Shown: positions 43,092 through 52,257 of the stretch, piece by piece
How the letters are laid out: every line of letters begins with the position of its first letter
How positions within the stretch are numbered: position 1 is the stretch's first letter
Notes under the pieces: generated by a model
What the model saw: the letters and a program-made list of their open reading frames with translations, nothing else
Databases searched by the model: none
Told to the model about the DNA's origin: nothing
Program-made: the position numbers and the translations under genes
Assembly (NCBI RefSeq): GCF_047300855.1
Contig: NZ_CP170197.1
Span: forward strand, 186,001-250,000
Source of the DNA: Sulfuriferula sp047300855
Lineage (GTDB): Bacteria > Pseudomonadota > Gammaproteobacteria > Burkholderiales > Sulfuriferulaceae
Reading direction: 5' to 3'
DNA length: 64,000 nt

Positions 43092-45224
43092 ATGAAGTAT
43101 CTGGTACTGCTTGGGTTCGGCATTGGTGCCGTACTGGTTTATCTGCTGTCCAGCGCGAGCGCGAATACCGAACTGTTCGCACGCAATTTCCCCTATCTGC
43201 TGGCGGTAACCGGTGCGCTGGTAACGGCTTTGCTGGTGCTGGTGGGCTATCAGATCATCCAGCTGCGCCACAAGATCAAACACGGCGTGTTTGGTGCCAA
43301 GCTCACCGTGCGCCTGATGCTGGTATTTGGCTTGATGGCGCTGTTGCCGGGCGCCGTCGTGTATGGCGTATCGGTGCAGTTTCTGTCCAAGAGCATCGAA
43401 TCCTGGTTCGATGTGCGCGTGGACAATGCGCTGGGCAGCGGTCTCAACCTGGGACAGGCGGTGCTCGACAACTTGCAGCGCGAGCTCACCAAAAAAGCCG
43501 AATCCATGGCACTGGCGCTGGCTGACCAGCCGCCCGCTGCGCATATCCATTTGCTGAATACTCTGCGCGAGCAGTCCGGGGTACAGGAGGCCACCTTGTT
43601 CAGCGAACGGGGCAAAATCATCGCCTTTGCCGGTAACGAGCGCGCCGGAATGTTGCCAATGATTCCCGGCAATGCCATCCTGTGGCAGGTACGCCAGCAA
43701 CAGCCCTACTCGCGCATCGAGTCTATTCCGAATCGAGGTCTGTTTGTGCGCGTGGTGGTGCCGGTCAATCTGCTGTCGTTCACCGAAAATATTCGCGTGC
43801 TGCAGCTGATGCAGCCGGTGCCGCCAAAACTGGCCAAGGATGCCGAAGCCGTGCGCACAGCGTATCAGGATTATCAGGAGTTATCGCTGTCTCGATTGGG
43901 CTTGAAACGCCTGTATGGCTTGACGCTGACGCTCATCATGCTGCTGGCGTTGCTGGTAATGATAGCGCTGGCATTTCTTATCAGCGAGCAGATGGCCGCA
44001 CCATTGCGCGCTTTGGCCAAGGGCACGCGCGCCATTGCCAAAGGGGATTTTACCCAGATGCATCCGGTGCATAGCCGCGACGAGCTGGGCATCCTGACCC
44101 AGTCGTTTAACCGCATGACGCGGCAGCTGGCCGAAGCCCGCAATGCCGCCGAAGTAAGCCGCGAGCAGATCGAAAAATCGCACGCCTACCTGGAAAACAT
44201 CCTCGCCAACCTGACCTCGGGCGTGGTCGCATTCGACGAGCAATTGCAGGTGCGCAGCATCAACCCGCTGGCCGAGCAGATACTTGATGTGACGACGGGA
44301 ACGCTGCGTGGCGTGCAACTTTATCAATGGGGCAGCCGGGCGCCCGCACTGGCTGAATTTGCCGCGGCGATTGCCGCACAGTTCAAGCTGCATGGTGACA
44401 TCAGCTGGCGCCAGCAGATTGAATATGGTGCGGATGGCAATAAACGTACCTTGCTGGTTCATGGCACCCATCTACCAAGCGGGGTGGATAACGGTTATGT
44501 GCTGGTATTCGACGACATTACTCACCTGATCAAGACGCAGCGTGATGCAGCCTGGGGCGAAGTGGCGCGGCGCCTGGCGCATGAGATCAAAAATCCGCTG
44601 ACCCCGATTCAACTCTCGGCGGAGCGCATCCAGCACAAGTTTGCCAGCAAGCTTGATGCCGTGGATGCGGAAACACTGACACGTTCGACCCAGACCATTG
44701 TCAACCAGGTGTCGGCGATGAAAGAAATGGTCAATGCTTTTGCTGAATATGCGCGTACCCCGACCGTGCAACTGGAGGCGATTGAACTCAATGCTCTGGT
44801 GCGTGAAGTGCTGAGCATGTACGAGCCTGGGCCGGGTATGGCGCTTAATTTGGCCGCGGATTTGACGCAAGTGCTGGGGGATCGCAAGCTGTTGCGCCAG
44901 GTCATTCATAATTTGCTGCAGAACGCTCAGGATGCGCTGGCAGATTCGCATGATCCGCACATTGTGTTGACGACTACCCAGAGTGAAAGCGGCGTCCAAT
45001 TCAGTATTGCGGACAATGGACCGGGTTTCCCTCCTGCGCTCATGGAGCGCCTGTTTGAGCCTTACGCCACCACCAAACCCAAGGGAACCGGCCTAGGCTT
45101 GGCCATCGTCAAGAAAATCATCGAGGAACATCACGGCATGATCCGTATTGAGAACATTAAACCGCACGGAGCCAGCGTGTGTATTCGCTTGCCCGCAGCG
45201 CCTATCCTGGAGACCAGCGTATGA
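43092..45224 (+). CDS. ntrY: NtrY-like nitrogen-regulation sensor kinase
   Basis: 710 residues. Several N-terminal transmembrane helices with a large periplasmic loop lead to a HAMP domain (ALAKGTRAIAKGDFTQMHP), a PAS domain (ILANLTSGVVAFDEQLQ), HisKA with RLAHEIKNPLTPIQLSAERI and an ATPase domain (LLQNAQDALADSHDP, GTGLGLAIVKKIIEEHHG). NtrY responds to redox or nitrogen state in relatives. It overlaps ntrX by 4 bp (ATGA). Confidence 0.93.
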   Translation: MKYLVLLGFGIGAVLVYLLSSASANTELFARNFPYLLAVTGALVTALLVLVGYQIIQLRHKIKHGVFGAKLTVRLMLVFGLMALLPGAVVYGVSVQFLSKSIESWFDVRVDNALGSGLNLGQAVLDNLQRELTKKAESMALALADQPPAAHIHLLNTLREQSGVQEATLFSERGKIIAFAGNERAGMLPMIPGNAILWQVRQQQPYSRIESIPNRGLFVRVVVPVNLLSFTENIRVLQLMQPVPPKLAKDAEAVRTAYQDYQELSLSRLGLKRLYGLTLTLIMLLALLVMIALAFLISEQMAAPLRALAKGTRAIAKGDFTQMHPVHSRDELGILTQSFNRMTRQLAEARNAAEVSREQIEKSHAYLENILANLTSGVVAFDEQLQVRSINPLAEQILDVTTGTLRGVQLYQWGSRAPALAEFAAAIAAQFKLHGDISWRQQIEYGADGNKRTLLVHGTHLPSGVDNGYVLVFDDITHLIKTQRDAAWGEVARRLAHEIKNPLTPIQLSAERIQHKFASKLDAVDAETLTRSTQTIVNQVSAMKEMVNAFAEYARTPTVQLEAIELNALVREVLSMYEPGPGMALNLAADLTQVLGDRKLLRQVIHNLLQNAQDALADSHDPHIVLTTTQSESGVQFSIADNGPGFPPALMERLFEPYATTKPKGTGLGLAIVKKIIEEHHGMIRIENIKPHGASVCIRLPAAPILETSV

Positions 45225-46486
45225 GCGGTCAAATTTTGGTAGTGGACGACGAGCCAGGGATTCGTGAACTGCTTTCGGAAATTCTTACCGATGAGGGTTA
45301 CGACATCAGTCTGGCGGAAAATGCCGGCGCCGCGCGTTCATTGCGCCACAAAGCGCGGCCCGATCTGGTGCTGCTGGATATCTGGATGCCCGATACCGAC
45401 GGGATCACCCTGCTCAAGGAGTGGGCAGGCAATGGTCAGCTCACCATGCCGGTGGTGATGATGTCCGGCCATGGCACCATCGATACCGCAGTCGAAGCCA
45501 CGCGCCTGGGCGCGGCCGACTTTCTGGAAAAACCCATTGCACTGCATAAATTACTGTCCACCATCAAGCGTGTGCTCAAGCCCGGCGAAGCCCGCGCCCA
45601 GCCCAGCATGAGCCTGGCGGGCCTGGGACGCGGTGCGCTGATCCAGCATCTGAAGGAACAGCTTAGCCGTATCGCCAACCTGAAAACGCCGGTGCTGCTG
45701 CTGGCCGAGCCGGGCAGCGGAGCGCGCATCTGTGCGCGTTTTCTGCAACCAGCCAACAGCAACTGGGTTGAGCTGGACGACACCAGCCGCCTGGTGGACG
45801 CACCGCTGGATTTGCTGCAACAGGCGCGCGACGGGGTGCTGTACATTCCGGAAGTCGCCAACCTTGGCAAGCTCGCGCAAAAAGGCCTGGCGCTGGCGCT
45901 GGAGCGCGCGGAAAAGTATAACGTACGGGTGGTATGTGTCAGCAGCGACGACCTGTCTCGCTGTGCTGCCGAAGGTGAATTCGATAGCCGCCTGTATTAC
46001 GCGCTGGGTGCGCTCACCATCCGCGTGCCCAGTCTGCGCGAACACCGTGAAGATATTCCGGACATTGCAGCCTACATGCTGGCGCAACTGGTGGAAGCCA
46101 ACCAGCTGCCGCCGCGCCGCTTTGGCACCGCCGCGTTGAACGCACTGCGCAACGCAGATTGGCCGGGAAATCTGCCGCAACTGGATAATATTGTCCATAC
46201 CCTGCTGATGACTGCTGACGCTGACGAAATCAGCGCCGAAGCCGTACAGCATGCGCTGCGCCCGTTGGCGCCGCGCGCTTCGCCACCGGCTGCTGTGGAG
46301 GTCGCGATAGAGCTGCCACTGCGCGAGGCACGCGATGCGTTTGAGCGCAGTTATTTCGAACGTCTGATCGCGCTGGAAGACGGCAACATGAGCCGCGTTG
46401 CGGAACACGCGGGAGTGGAGCGTACCCATCTGTACAGGAAGTTAAAACAACTCGGCATCAAGCCCGGCAAAAAGGTTGATCCTTGA
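45221..46486 (+). CDS. ntrX: NtrX-like response regulator with degenerate AAA+ domain
   Basis: 421 residues from the ATG at 45221 (MSGQILVVDDEPG). The receiver has DLVLLDIWMPDTDG and the Lys in FLEKPIAL. The central domain is shrunken: LAEPGSGAR replaces the Walker A GESGTGKE, GVLYIPEV replaces Walker B GTLFLDEI, and there is no GAFTGA loop. The Fis-type helix-turn-helix at the end is intact (MSRVAEHAGVERTHLYRKLK). It can probably bind DNA but not activate sigma-54 polymerase directly. Confidence 0.9.
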   Translation: MSGQILVVDDEPGIRELLSEILTDEGYDISLAENAGAARSLRHKARPDLVLLDIWMPDTDGITLLKEWAGNGQLTMPVVMMSGHGTIDTAVEATRLGAADFLEKPIALHKLLSTIKRVLKPGEARAQPSMSLAGLGRGALIQHLKEQLSRIANLKTPVLLLAEPGSGARICARFLQPANSNWVELDDTSRLVDAPLDLLQQARDGVLYIPEVANLGKLAQKGLALALERAEKYNVRVVCVSSDDLSRCAAEGEFDSRLYYALGALTIRVPSLREHREDIPDIAAYMLAQLVEANQLPPRRFGTAALNALRNADWPGNLPQLDNIVHTLLMTADADEISAEAVQHALRPLAPRASPPAAVEVAIELPLREARDAFERSYFERLIALEDGNMSRVAEHAGVERTHLYRKLKQLGIKPGKKVDP

Positions 46487-47856
46487 AAATCATCATACTC
46501 GGTGCCGGGCAAGTCGGTGCGACGCTGGCGGAAAATCTGGTCTCGGAAGCCAATGACCTGACCATCGTCGATCTCGACGCGGACAAGCTGGCCCTGCTGC
46601 AGGACCGCCTCGACCTGCGTACCGTGGTGGGCTCCGCTTCACACCCCTCGGTGCTGCGCGCAGCGGGGGCAGAAGACGCCGACATGCTGGTGGCGGTGAC
46701 GCAGAGCGATGAAACCAACATGCTGGCCTGCAAACTGGCTGAATCGCTATTTAACATTCCCACCAAGATTGCGCGCATCCGCGCAACCGATTATCTCAAG
46801 CACCCGCAAATCTTCTCGGCAGAAAATCTGTGTGTGGATTACACCATCAGCCCGGAACAGGAAATCACCAATTATCTGCGCCGCCTGATCGACTATCCGG
46901 ATGCATTGCAGGTCCTGGATTTCGCTGCTGGCAAGGTGCGCCTGGTTGCGGTGCGCGCTTATCACGGTGGCCCGCTGGTCGGGCACGAATTGCGTGACAT
47001 ACGCAAACATTTGCCGAAGCTGGATGCACGCGTGGCGGCGATTTTCCGGGGCAATCGCGCCATCATTCCGGAGGGCAACACGGTAATTGAATCCGGCGAC
47101 GAAGTGTTTTTTATCGCGGCCACCGAAAACATCCGCAGCGTGATGAAGGAAATGCGTCGCCTCGACAAAAAAGTAAGCCGGGTAATGATTGCCGGTGGCG
47201 GCAATATCGGCCGCCGTCTCGCTGCTGCGCTGGAAAACGACTATCAGGTCAAGCTCATCGACCACAACAAAAATAATGGCGCTCGGCTCGCCGCCGAGTT
47301 GCACAACACCCTGATCCTGGTTGGCGACGCCACCGATGAGTCCCTGCTCGAGGATGAGAACATCGACGACATGGACGTGTTCTGCGCGCTCACCAACGAT
47401 GACGAAGACAACATCATGGCGTCTCTGCAAGCCAAACGCATGGGCGCGCGTAAGGTCATCGCACTGATCAATCGCGCCAGCTATGTCGATCTGGTGCAGG
47501 GCGGCCAGATCGACATCGCCGTGTCACCTGCGCAGGCCACCATCGGTCCGCTGCTCTCGCATGTGCGGCGTGGTGATATGGCGGTGGTACACAGCCTGCG
47601 CCGCGGGGCCGCCGAAGCGCTTGAAGCGGTCGTGCATGGCGACACCAAGACCTCCAAGCTGGTGAATCGCCGCATCGAGGAGGTGAAATGGCCCGAAGGC
47701 GTTACCGTCGGCGCGATTATCCGGGGCGAAGAAGTCATCATCGCACACCACGACACACAAATCGCAGCCGAGGATCACATCATCCTGTTTGTGCCCAACA
47801 AACGTATGATTCCCAAGGTGGAAAAGCTGTTCCAGGTCGGCTTCGGGTTCATATAA
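46483..47856 (+). CDS. trkA: Trk potassium system NAD-binding protein TrkA
   Basis: 457 residues from a TTG start whose codon overlaps the ntrX stop (TTGA). Two Rossmann RCK-N domains (IILGAGQVGATLAENL and IAGGGNIGRRLAAAL), each followed by an RCK-C domain, give the standard TrkA four-domain layout. It gates TrkH at the inner face of the membrane. trkH begins on the next base after the stop. Confidence 0.95.
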   Translation: MKIIILGAGQVGATLAENLVSEANDLTIVDLDADKLALLQDRLDLRTVVGSASHPSVLRAAGAEDADMLVAVTQSDETNMLACKLAESLFNIPTKIARIRATDYLKHPQIFSAENLCVDYTISPEQEITNYLRRLIDYPDALQVLDFAAGKVRLVAVRAYHGGPLVGHELRDIRKHLPKLDARVAAIFRGNRAIIPEGNTVIESGDEVFFIAATENIRSVMKEMRRLDKKVSRVMIAGGGNIGRRLAAALENDYQVKLIDHNKNNGARLAAELHNTLILVGDATDESLLEDENIDDMDVFCALTNDDEDNIMASLQAKRMGARKVIALINRASYVDLVQGGQIDIAVSPAQATIGPLLSHVRRGDMAVVHSLRRGAAEALEAVVHGDTKTSKLVNRRIEEVKWPEGVTVGAIIRGEEVIIAHHDTQIAAEDHIILFVPNKRMIPKVEKLFQVGFGFI

Positions 47857-49314
47857 GTGTTGCGCGTTTTTCCCATTCTCAACGTCATTGGCCTGGTGGT
47901 GCTGCTGTTTGCCTTCACCATGCTGGTGCCGTGGGGCGTATCGTTTTATTACCATGACGCTGCCCGAAGCGCGTATGACGACGCCATTCTGATCACTTTC
48001 GCCGCCGGATTGCTGCTCTGGCTCTCCACCCGCCACCTGCGCCGCGAACTGAAAATCCGCGACGGCTACCTGCTGGTGGTGCTGGTGTGGGCGGTGCTGC
48101 CCGCGTTTGCCACTTTGCCGCTGCTGATTTACCTGCCGCACCTGTCGTTCACCGACGCCTACTTCGAAACCATGTCCGGCCTCTCCACCACCGGTGCCAC
48201 GGTATTGAGTGGGCTGGATCAGTTGCCCCGGTCGATCAACCTGTGGCGCACGCTGCTCAACTGGCTTGGCGGCATGGGGATCATCGTGCTGGCAGTGGCG
48301 GTGCTGCCGCTGCTGGGTGTCGGCGGACGCCAGCTGTTCAAGGCCGAAACGCCAGGACCGATGAAAGACAGCAAACTCACGCCGCGCATCGCCCAGACCG
48401 CCAAGGCGCTTTGGTTGGCGTACAGCGGCATTACCATGGCCTGCATCGTGTCGCTCAAACTGGCTGGCATGAGCTGGTTCGACGCGGTCTGCCATGCCTT
48501 CGCCACCATGGGGCTGGGCGGCCTTTCCACCCATGACGCCAGCGTCGGCTATTTCAATTCGCCTGCCATCGAAGCTGTGCTGATCGTTTTCATGCTGCTG
48601 GCAGCGATGAATTTCGCCACTCATTTTCTCGCCTTGAGCGGGCGTTCGCTGCGCGTCTACCTCACTGACCCTGAAGTGCTGCCGATGCTTGGCCTCATCT
48701 TCGTCGCCTGCGCCAGCCTGGCAGGTTATCTCTGGTACGTTGGCACCTATGCCAACTACTGGACGGCGCTGCGCTATGTCAGCTTCAACCTGGTCTCGCT
48801 CGCCACCGACTGCGGCTTCGTCAGTACCGATTTCAACCTGTGGCCGATATTCGTCCCGCTCACCATGTTGCTGCTCAGCTGCGTCACCGCCAGTGCCGGT
48901 TCCACTGGAGGCGGCATCAAGATGATCCGCACGCTGCTGATGCTCAAACAGGGCAAGCGCGAACTGGAAAAACAAATCCACCCCAACGCCCTGCTGCCGG
49001 TCAAACTCCGCCAGAGCGTGATCAGCAATCAGATCGTGTTCGGCGTGCAGGCGCTGGTCATGCTATACATCATCAGCATCATCGCGCTCACCCTGGTGCT
49101 GGTTGCCAGCGGGCTGGATTTCGTCTCGGCGTTTTCCGCGATCATCGCCTGCATCAACAACGCCGGGCCGGGCCTGAATAAAGTCGGGCCCGCCACCACC
49201 TACGCCATCCTCACCGACTTCCAGACCTGGGTGTGCAGCTTTACCATGCTGCTAGGCCGACTCGAACTATTCACCCTGCTGGTGTTATTCACACCGGCTT
49301 ATTGGCGCAAATAA
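47857..49314 (+). CDS. trkH: Trk potassium uptake channel TrkH
   Basis: 485 residues from a GTG at 47857. It is a four-repeat K+ channel-like membrane protein; selectivity segments are visible in FETMSGLSTTGATVLSG, CHAFATMGLGGLSTHDAS and FNLVSLATDCGFVSTDF, and SAIIACINNAGPGLNKVG. SAGSTGGGIKMIR is a family marker. It works with TrkA just upstream. Confidence 0.95.
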   Translation: MLRVFPILNVIGLVVLLFAFTMLVPWGVSFYYHDAARSAYDDAILITFAAGLLLWLSTRHLRRELKIRDGYLLVVLVWAVLPAFATLPLLIYLPHLSFTDAYFETMSGLSTTGATVLSGLDQLPRSINLWRTLLNWLGGMGIIVLAVAVLPLLGVGGRQLFKAETPGPMKDSKLTPRIAQTAKALWLAYSGITMACIVSLKLAGMSWFDAVCHAFATMGLGGLSTHDASVGYFNSPAIEAVLIVFMLLAAMNFATHFLALSGRSLRVYLTDPEVLPMLGLIFVACASLAGYLWYVGTYANYWTALRYVSFNLVSLATDCGFVSTDFNLWPIFVPLTMLLLSCVTASAGSTGGGIKMIRTLLMLKQGKRELEKQIHPNALLPVKLRQSVISNQIVFGVQALVMLYIISIIALTLVLVASGLDFVSAFSAIIACINNAGPGLNKVGPATTYAILTDFQTWVCSFTMLLGRLELFTLLVLFTPAYWRK

Positions 49315-49316
49315 CC

Positions 49317-49658
49317 ATGACCACACCCATCATACTGAACTTCGAAAAAATGCTTGCCGCTGGCAAGGACAATGCCCTGCTGCGCTTCTCTCTCGGCAAT
49401 GAATATCTCAAGATCGGCGATCCTGCCAATGCTGCAACGCACCTGAAGCAGGCGGTAGTGCAGGATCCAAAATATTCCGCCGCCTGGAAATTATTGGGCC
49501 GTGCGCTGGTCGAATCCGGACATCCTGCCGAAGCCCTGGCTGCATACCATGACGGCATCGCCGTAGCTGAAGCAAAAGGTGACAAACAGGCCGCAAAGGA
49601 AATGGCTGTATTTGCGCATCGCATCGAAAAACAGCTTGGCGCAACCGATGGCAAATAA
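49317..49658 (+). CDS. TPR-repeat small protein
   Basis: 113 residues from the ATG at 49317, 2 bp after the trkH stop. Two to three TPR units: ALLRFSLGNEYLKIGDPANA, AATHLKQAVVQDPKYSAAWK and LLGRALVESGHPAEALAAY. It has no signal peptide, so it is cytoplasmic. A partner is not identifiable; it may be a scaffold co-expressed with trkAH. Confidence 0.85.
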   Translation: MTTPIILNFEKMLAAGKDNALLRFSLGNEYLKIGDPANAATHLKQAVVQDPKYSAAWKLLGRALVESGHPAEALAAYHDGIAVAEAKGDKQAAKEMAVFAHRIEKQLGATDGK

Positions 49659-49735
49659 CAGCAGGGATTTATCCGGCATGGAATCGTTCTTTGCGAGAGC
49701 CAACAGCTGACGCGATACCAGCAATGGAGGCGAAA

Positions 49736-50431
49736 ATGATAGACGTTTATTACTGGACCACGCCAAATGGTCACAAAATCACGATCTACACGGAAGAGGC
49801 GGAAATACCCTACCGTATCGTGCCGGTGAACATTGGCGCAGGCGATCAGTTTCAGCCGGATTTTCTCCGCATCGCTCCGAATAACCGTATCCCGGCGATT
49901 ATCGACCACGCGCCTGTTGATGGCGGCGTCGCCATCAGTGTGTTCGAGTCAGGAGCCATTCTGCAATATCTGGCTGAGAAGACCGGCAAATTCCTGCCCG
50001 CCGATCTTCGCGGCCGCACCGAAGTCATGCAATGGCTGTACTGGCAAATGGCCGGACTCGGACCGATGGCGGGTCAGAATCACCATTTCGTGCAATACGC
50101 ACCGGAAAAAATCCCTTATGCCATCGAGCGCTACGTTAAAGAAACCAATCGCCTCTATGGCGTACTGAACAAGCGCCTGGCCGACCGCGAATTCGTCGCT
50201 GGTGCCTATTCGATCGCAGATATGGCGATTTATCCCTGGGTCGTGCCATACGAGCGCCAGGGCCAAAAGCTGGAAGATTTCCCGCACCTCAAACGCTGGT
50301 TCGAGACCATCCAGGCACGTCCCGCTGTGCAACGCGCCTATCAGGCGGCGCAAGAGATCAACGAGCGGCCGGTGGTATCCGACGTATCGCGCTCGATATT
50401 GTTCGGGCAGACGGCCGGCGTCGTGAAATGA
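49736..50431 (+). CDS. Glutathione S-transferase (YfcG/Nu-class-like)
   Basis: 231 residues from the ATG at 49736 after a GGAGG ribosome site. The N-terminal YYWTTPNGHKITIYTEEAEI is the thioredoxin-fold GST domain with the Thr/Asn active-site pair typical of YfcG-type disulfide reductases. NNRIPAIIDH gives the cis-Pro and ISVFESGAILQYLAEKTG the glutathione gamma-Glu site. The C-terminal helical domain ends with FVAGAYSIADMAIYPWVVPY. It is likely a disulfide-bond oxidoreductase. Confidence 0.9.
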   Translation: MIDVYYWTTPNGHKITIYTEEAEIPYRIVPVNIGAGDQFQPDFLRIAPNNRIPAIIDHAPVDGGVAISVFESGAILQYLAEKTGKFLPADLRGRTEVMQWLYWQMAGLGPMAGQNHHFVQYAPEKIPYAIERYVKETNRLYGVLNKRLADREFVAGAYSIADMAIYPWVVPYERQGQKLEDFPHLKRWFETIQARPAVQRAYQAAQEINERPVVSDVSRSILFGQTAGVVK

Positions 50432-50486
50432 GTGGTTCCGCCTGAATGATATTGACGATAGCCATGCAATCTATACAAATTGAGGA

Positions 50487-51422
50487 ATGAACGCTGTGAC
50501 CGAAATCATTATTCATCATTATCCCGCTTCCCCCGTTTCCGAGAAAATCCGTACCGGAATGGGGCTCAAGCAGCTTGCCTGGCGCTCTGTCGAACAAAAC
50601 CGCCTGCCGGACCGGCCCGAACTGTTCGCCATGACCGGCGGCTACCGGCGCATTCCCGTCATGCAAATTGGTGCCGACATTTATTGCGATACGCAATGCA
50701 TTCTGCGCGAGCTGGAACACCGGGTACCGACCCCGACTTTTTTCCCGAACAACGGCGCAGGTCTGCCTTTCGCGCTCTCGCGCTGGTCCGATGGCGCGAT
50801 GTTCGAACTGGCGTTCCGTGTGGCTTTCGCACCGGTTGCTGACAAGCTGCCTGCGGCACTCATTGCGGATCGAACGCGGCTCTATCTGGGCGAACAGGGC
50901 GATCTCAAAAACGAAGCCGCTGATCTGCCGCACACGCTGGCCCAATTGCGTCCTCAACTCGGCTGGCTGGAAGCCTGCCTGAGCAGCGGACAGCATTTCA
51001 TGCTGGGTGGTGAGCCGGGCATGTCCGACCTGCTCGCCTGGTACCTCGTCTGGTTCGTGCGCGAACGCTATGCAGCAGCACCCGAATTTATGGCCGAATT
51101 CCCGCTGCTCAACGCCTGGGTGCAGCGCATGCAGGCGATCGGTCATGGCAAATCAACACCCATGACACCGGCTGAGGCGCTGGCTGTTGCGAAGTCGGCA
51201 GAACCCGACACGGCTGAAAAGCCCGACGCATATGATCCGCAAGGTCTCAAGCCGGGCATGAAAGTCACGGTTGTACCCATTACGCATGGCGGCGACCAAC
51301 TCGTTGAGGGCAAGGTACTTGCCGTCGATCGTGACACGATTGCGATATCTCGCGAGCATCCGGATTGCGGACGTGTTGCCGTCCACTTTCCTCGTGTAGG
51401 TTACCGCGTGACGCTTTGCTGA
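50487..51422 (+). CDS. GST-like protein with C-terminal beta extension
   Basis: 311 residues from the first ATG. The N-terminal GST fold contains HHYPASPVSEKIRTGMGLKQ, YRRIPVMQIGADIYCDTQCI and the cis-Pro in RIPVM. A helical domain follows (GEPGMSDLLAWYLVWFV). The last 75 residues (QGLKPGMKVTVVPITHGG, LAVDRDTIAISREHPDCGRV) are an added beta-rich domain not usual in GSTs. Substrate unknown. It follows the first GST gene by 55 bp. Confidence 0.8.
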   Translation: MNAVTEIIIHHYPASPVSEKIRTGMGLKQLAWRSVEQNRLPDRPELFAMTGGYRRIPVMQIGADIYCDTQCILRELEHRVPTPTFFPNNGAGLPFALSRWSDGAMFELAFRVAFAPVADKLPAALIADRTRLYLGEQGDLKNEAADLPHTLAQLRPQLGWLEACLSSGQHFMLGGEPGMSDLLAWYLVWFVRERYAAAPEFMAEFPLLNAWVQRMQAIGHGKSTPMTPAEALAVAKSAEPDTAEKPDAYDPQGLKPGMKVTVVPITHGGDQLVEGKVLAVDRDTIAISREHPDCGRVAVHFPRVGYRVTLC

Positions 51423-51627
51423 TACTGGCAGCTCGCCGCCGTGTCGCGCTGTCAAATGCGGCCATGCTGTTGTGTGCGGAATCGCACTTTCGAGACGATA
51501 CAAACTGGACTAGAATGATCAAGTAGCCAATAGGCAATTGGGAGATTGGCTGCTATTGCGTCGATAGAATGCCATCCCGGATTCTATATATTTATGAGTT
51601 TGCTTTTCTTTCTTACAGGAGGTTAAG

Positions 51628-51921
51628 TTGGACACGTTAAATCGCAAGATAGTCACTCGCCGCTCTTTCCTGAAAGGCGCCGCTCTATTGGCAAGTATCG
51701 CAGTCGTACCAGCAGCCATCATCAGCAAAGACGCATCGGCAGCAGCCAAAGCGACACAGGCAGCCATGCAATATCAGGATCACCCTAAAGGAAAACTGGA
51801 ATGCAGTAACTGCATTCAGTTTATTCCCGGTAAAACGGCCAAGGCGAAAGGCACTTGCAAAGTAGTGGAAGGTGCAATCAGTCCACAAGGTTATTGTATT
51901 GCCTACGCACCAAAAGCCTGA
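51628..51921 (+). CDS. High-potential iron-sulfur protein (HiPIP), Tat-exported
   Basis: 97 residues from a TTG start at 51628 after a perfect AGGAGG ribosome site. The Tat signal TRRSFLKG is followed by a hydrophobic stretch. The four [4Fe-4S] ligands lie in CSNC, GTCK and GYCIAYAPKA. HiPIPs are small periplasmic electron carriers of phototrophic, sulfur- and iron-oxidising bacteria. It is monocistronic and its presence supports a respiratory chain with periplasmic electron shuttles. Confidence 0.93.
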   Translation: MDTLNRKIVTRRSFLKGAALLASIAVVPAAIISKDASAAAKATQAAMQYQDHPKGKLECSNCIQFIPGKTAKAKGTCKVVEGAISPQGYCIAYAPKA

Positions 51922-52067
51922 GCCTGCTGTCGTACTTCAATAGGGTCAGTACACCATCCCGATTTGTCGGGCCACGAAAGACCGGCCAATTCTGTCTCTG
52001 ATACGGCTTTTTTGTTTGGCGCTTGTAACGGTGTACTGATTCAGCCTTTTTAGTTGAATCTGCGAGA

Positions 52068-52087
52068 GTACCGATATCAGTCGGTAC
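52068..52087. repeat. Perfect inverted repeat GTACCGA-N6-TCGGTAC
   Basis: 7-bp arms 52068-52074 and 52081-52087 around TATCAG. It lies 26 bp outside the tRNA fragment, on the chromosome side. It could be a terminator stem without a U-tract or a protein site. Confidence 0.5.
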
Positions 52088-52112
52088 AAATTATTATTGC
52101 GGATGGGGTATG

Positions 52113-52163
52113 TGGTGGAGACGAGGAGGATCGAACTCCCGACCTTCGCATTGCGAATGCGAA
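52113..52163 (-). tRNA. tRNA-Ala(CGC) 3' half, displaced fragment (attachment site)
   Basis: The minus strand carries an intact 3' half: anticodon arm TCGCA-TTCGCAA-TGCGA (anticodon CGC), variable loop, T arm GGGAG-TTCGATC-CTCCT, acceptor strand CGTCTCC with U70 (the Ala G3-U70 partner) and ACCA. The 5' half is absent; sequence beyond 52163 is AT-rich. This is the typical leftover when an island inserts in a tRNA 3' end. Confidence 0.85.
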
Positions 52164-52257
52164 ACTAAATGCAATGTTCAATTGATATAGTACTTATAAA
52201 TTGAATTGTTGGCACAATTTTGGCACACTGGAAGCATCCGTAAGCTAGAGGTTGACA

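Larger units (their letters stand above)
51922..52257. other. 336-bp intergenic region between HiPIP and integrase, no gene
   Basis: Contains a 20-bp inverted repeat, the tRNA-Ala 3' fragment and a TTGGCACA(A)TTTTGGCACA direct repeat just before the integrase. No credible ORF was seen. Confidence 0.6.

Noticed and set aside
52113..52163. Complete tRNA gene
   Set aside because: D arm, 5' acceptor strand and most of the 5' half are missing; only the 3' half is present.
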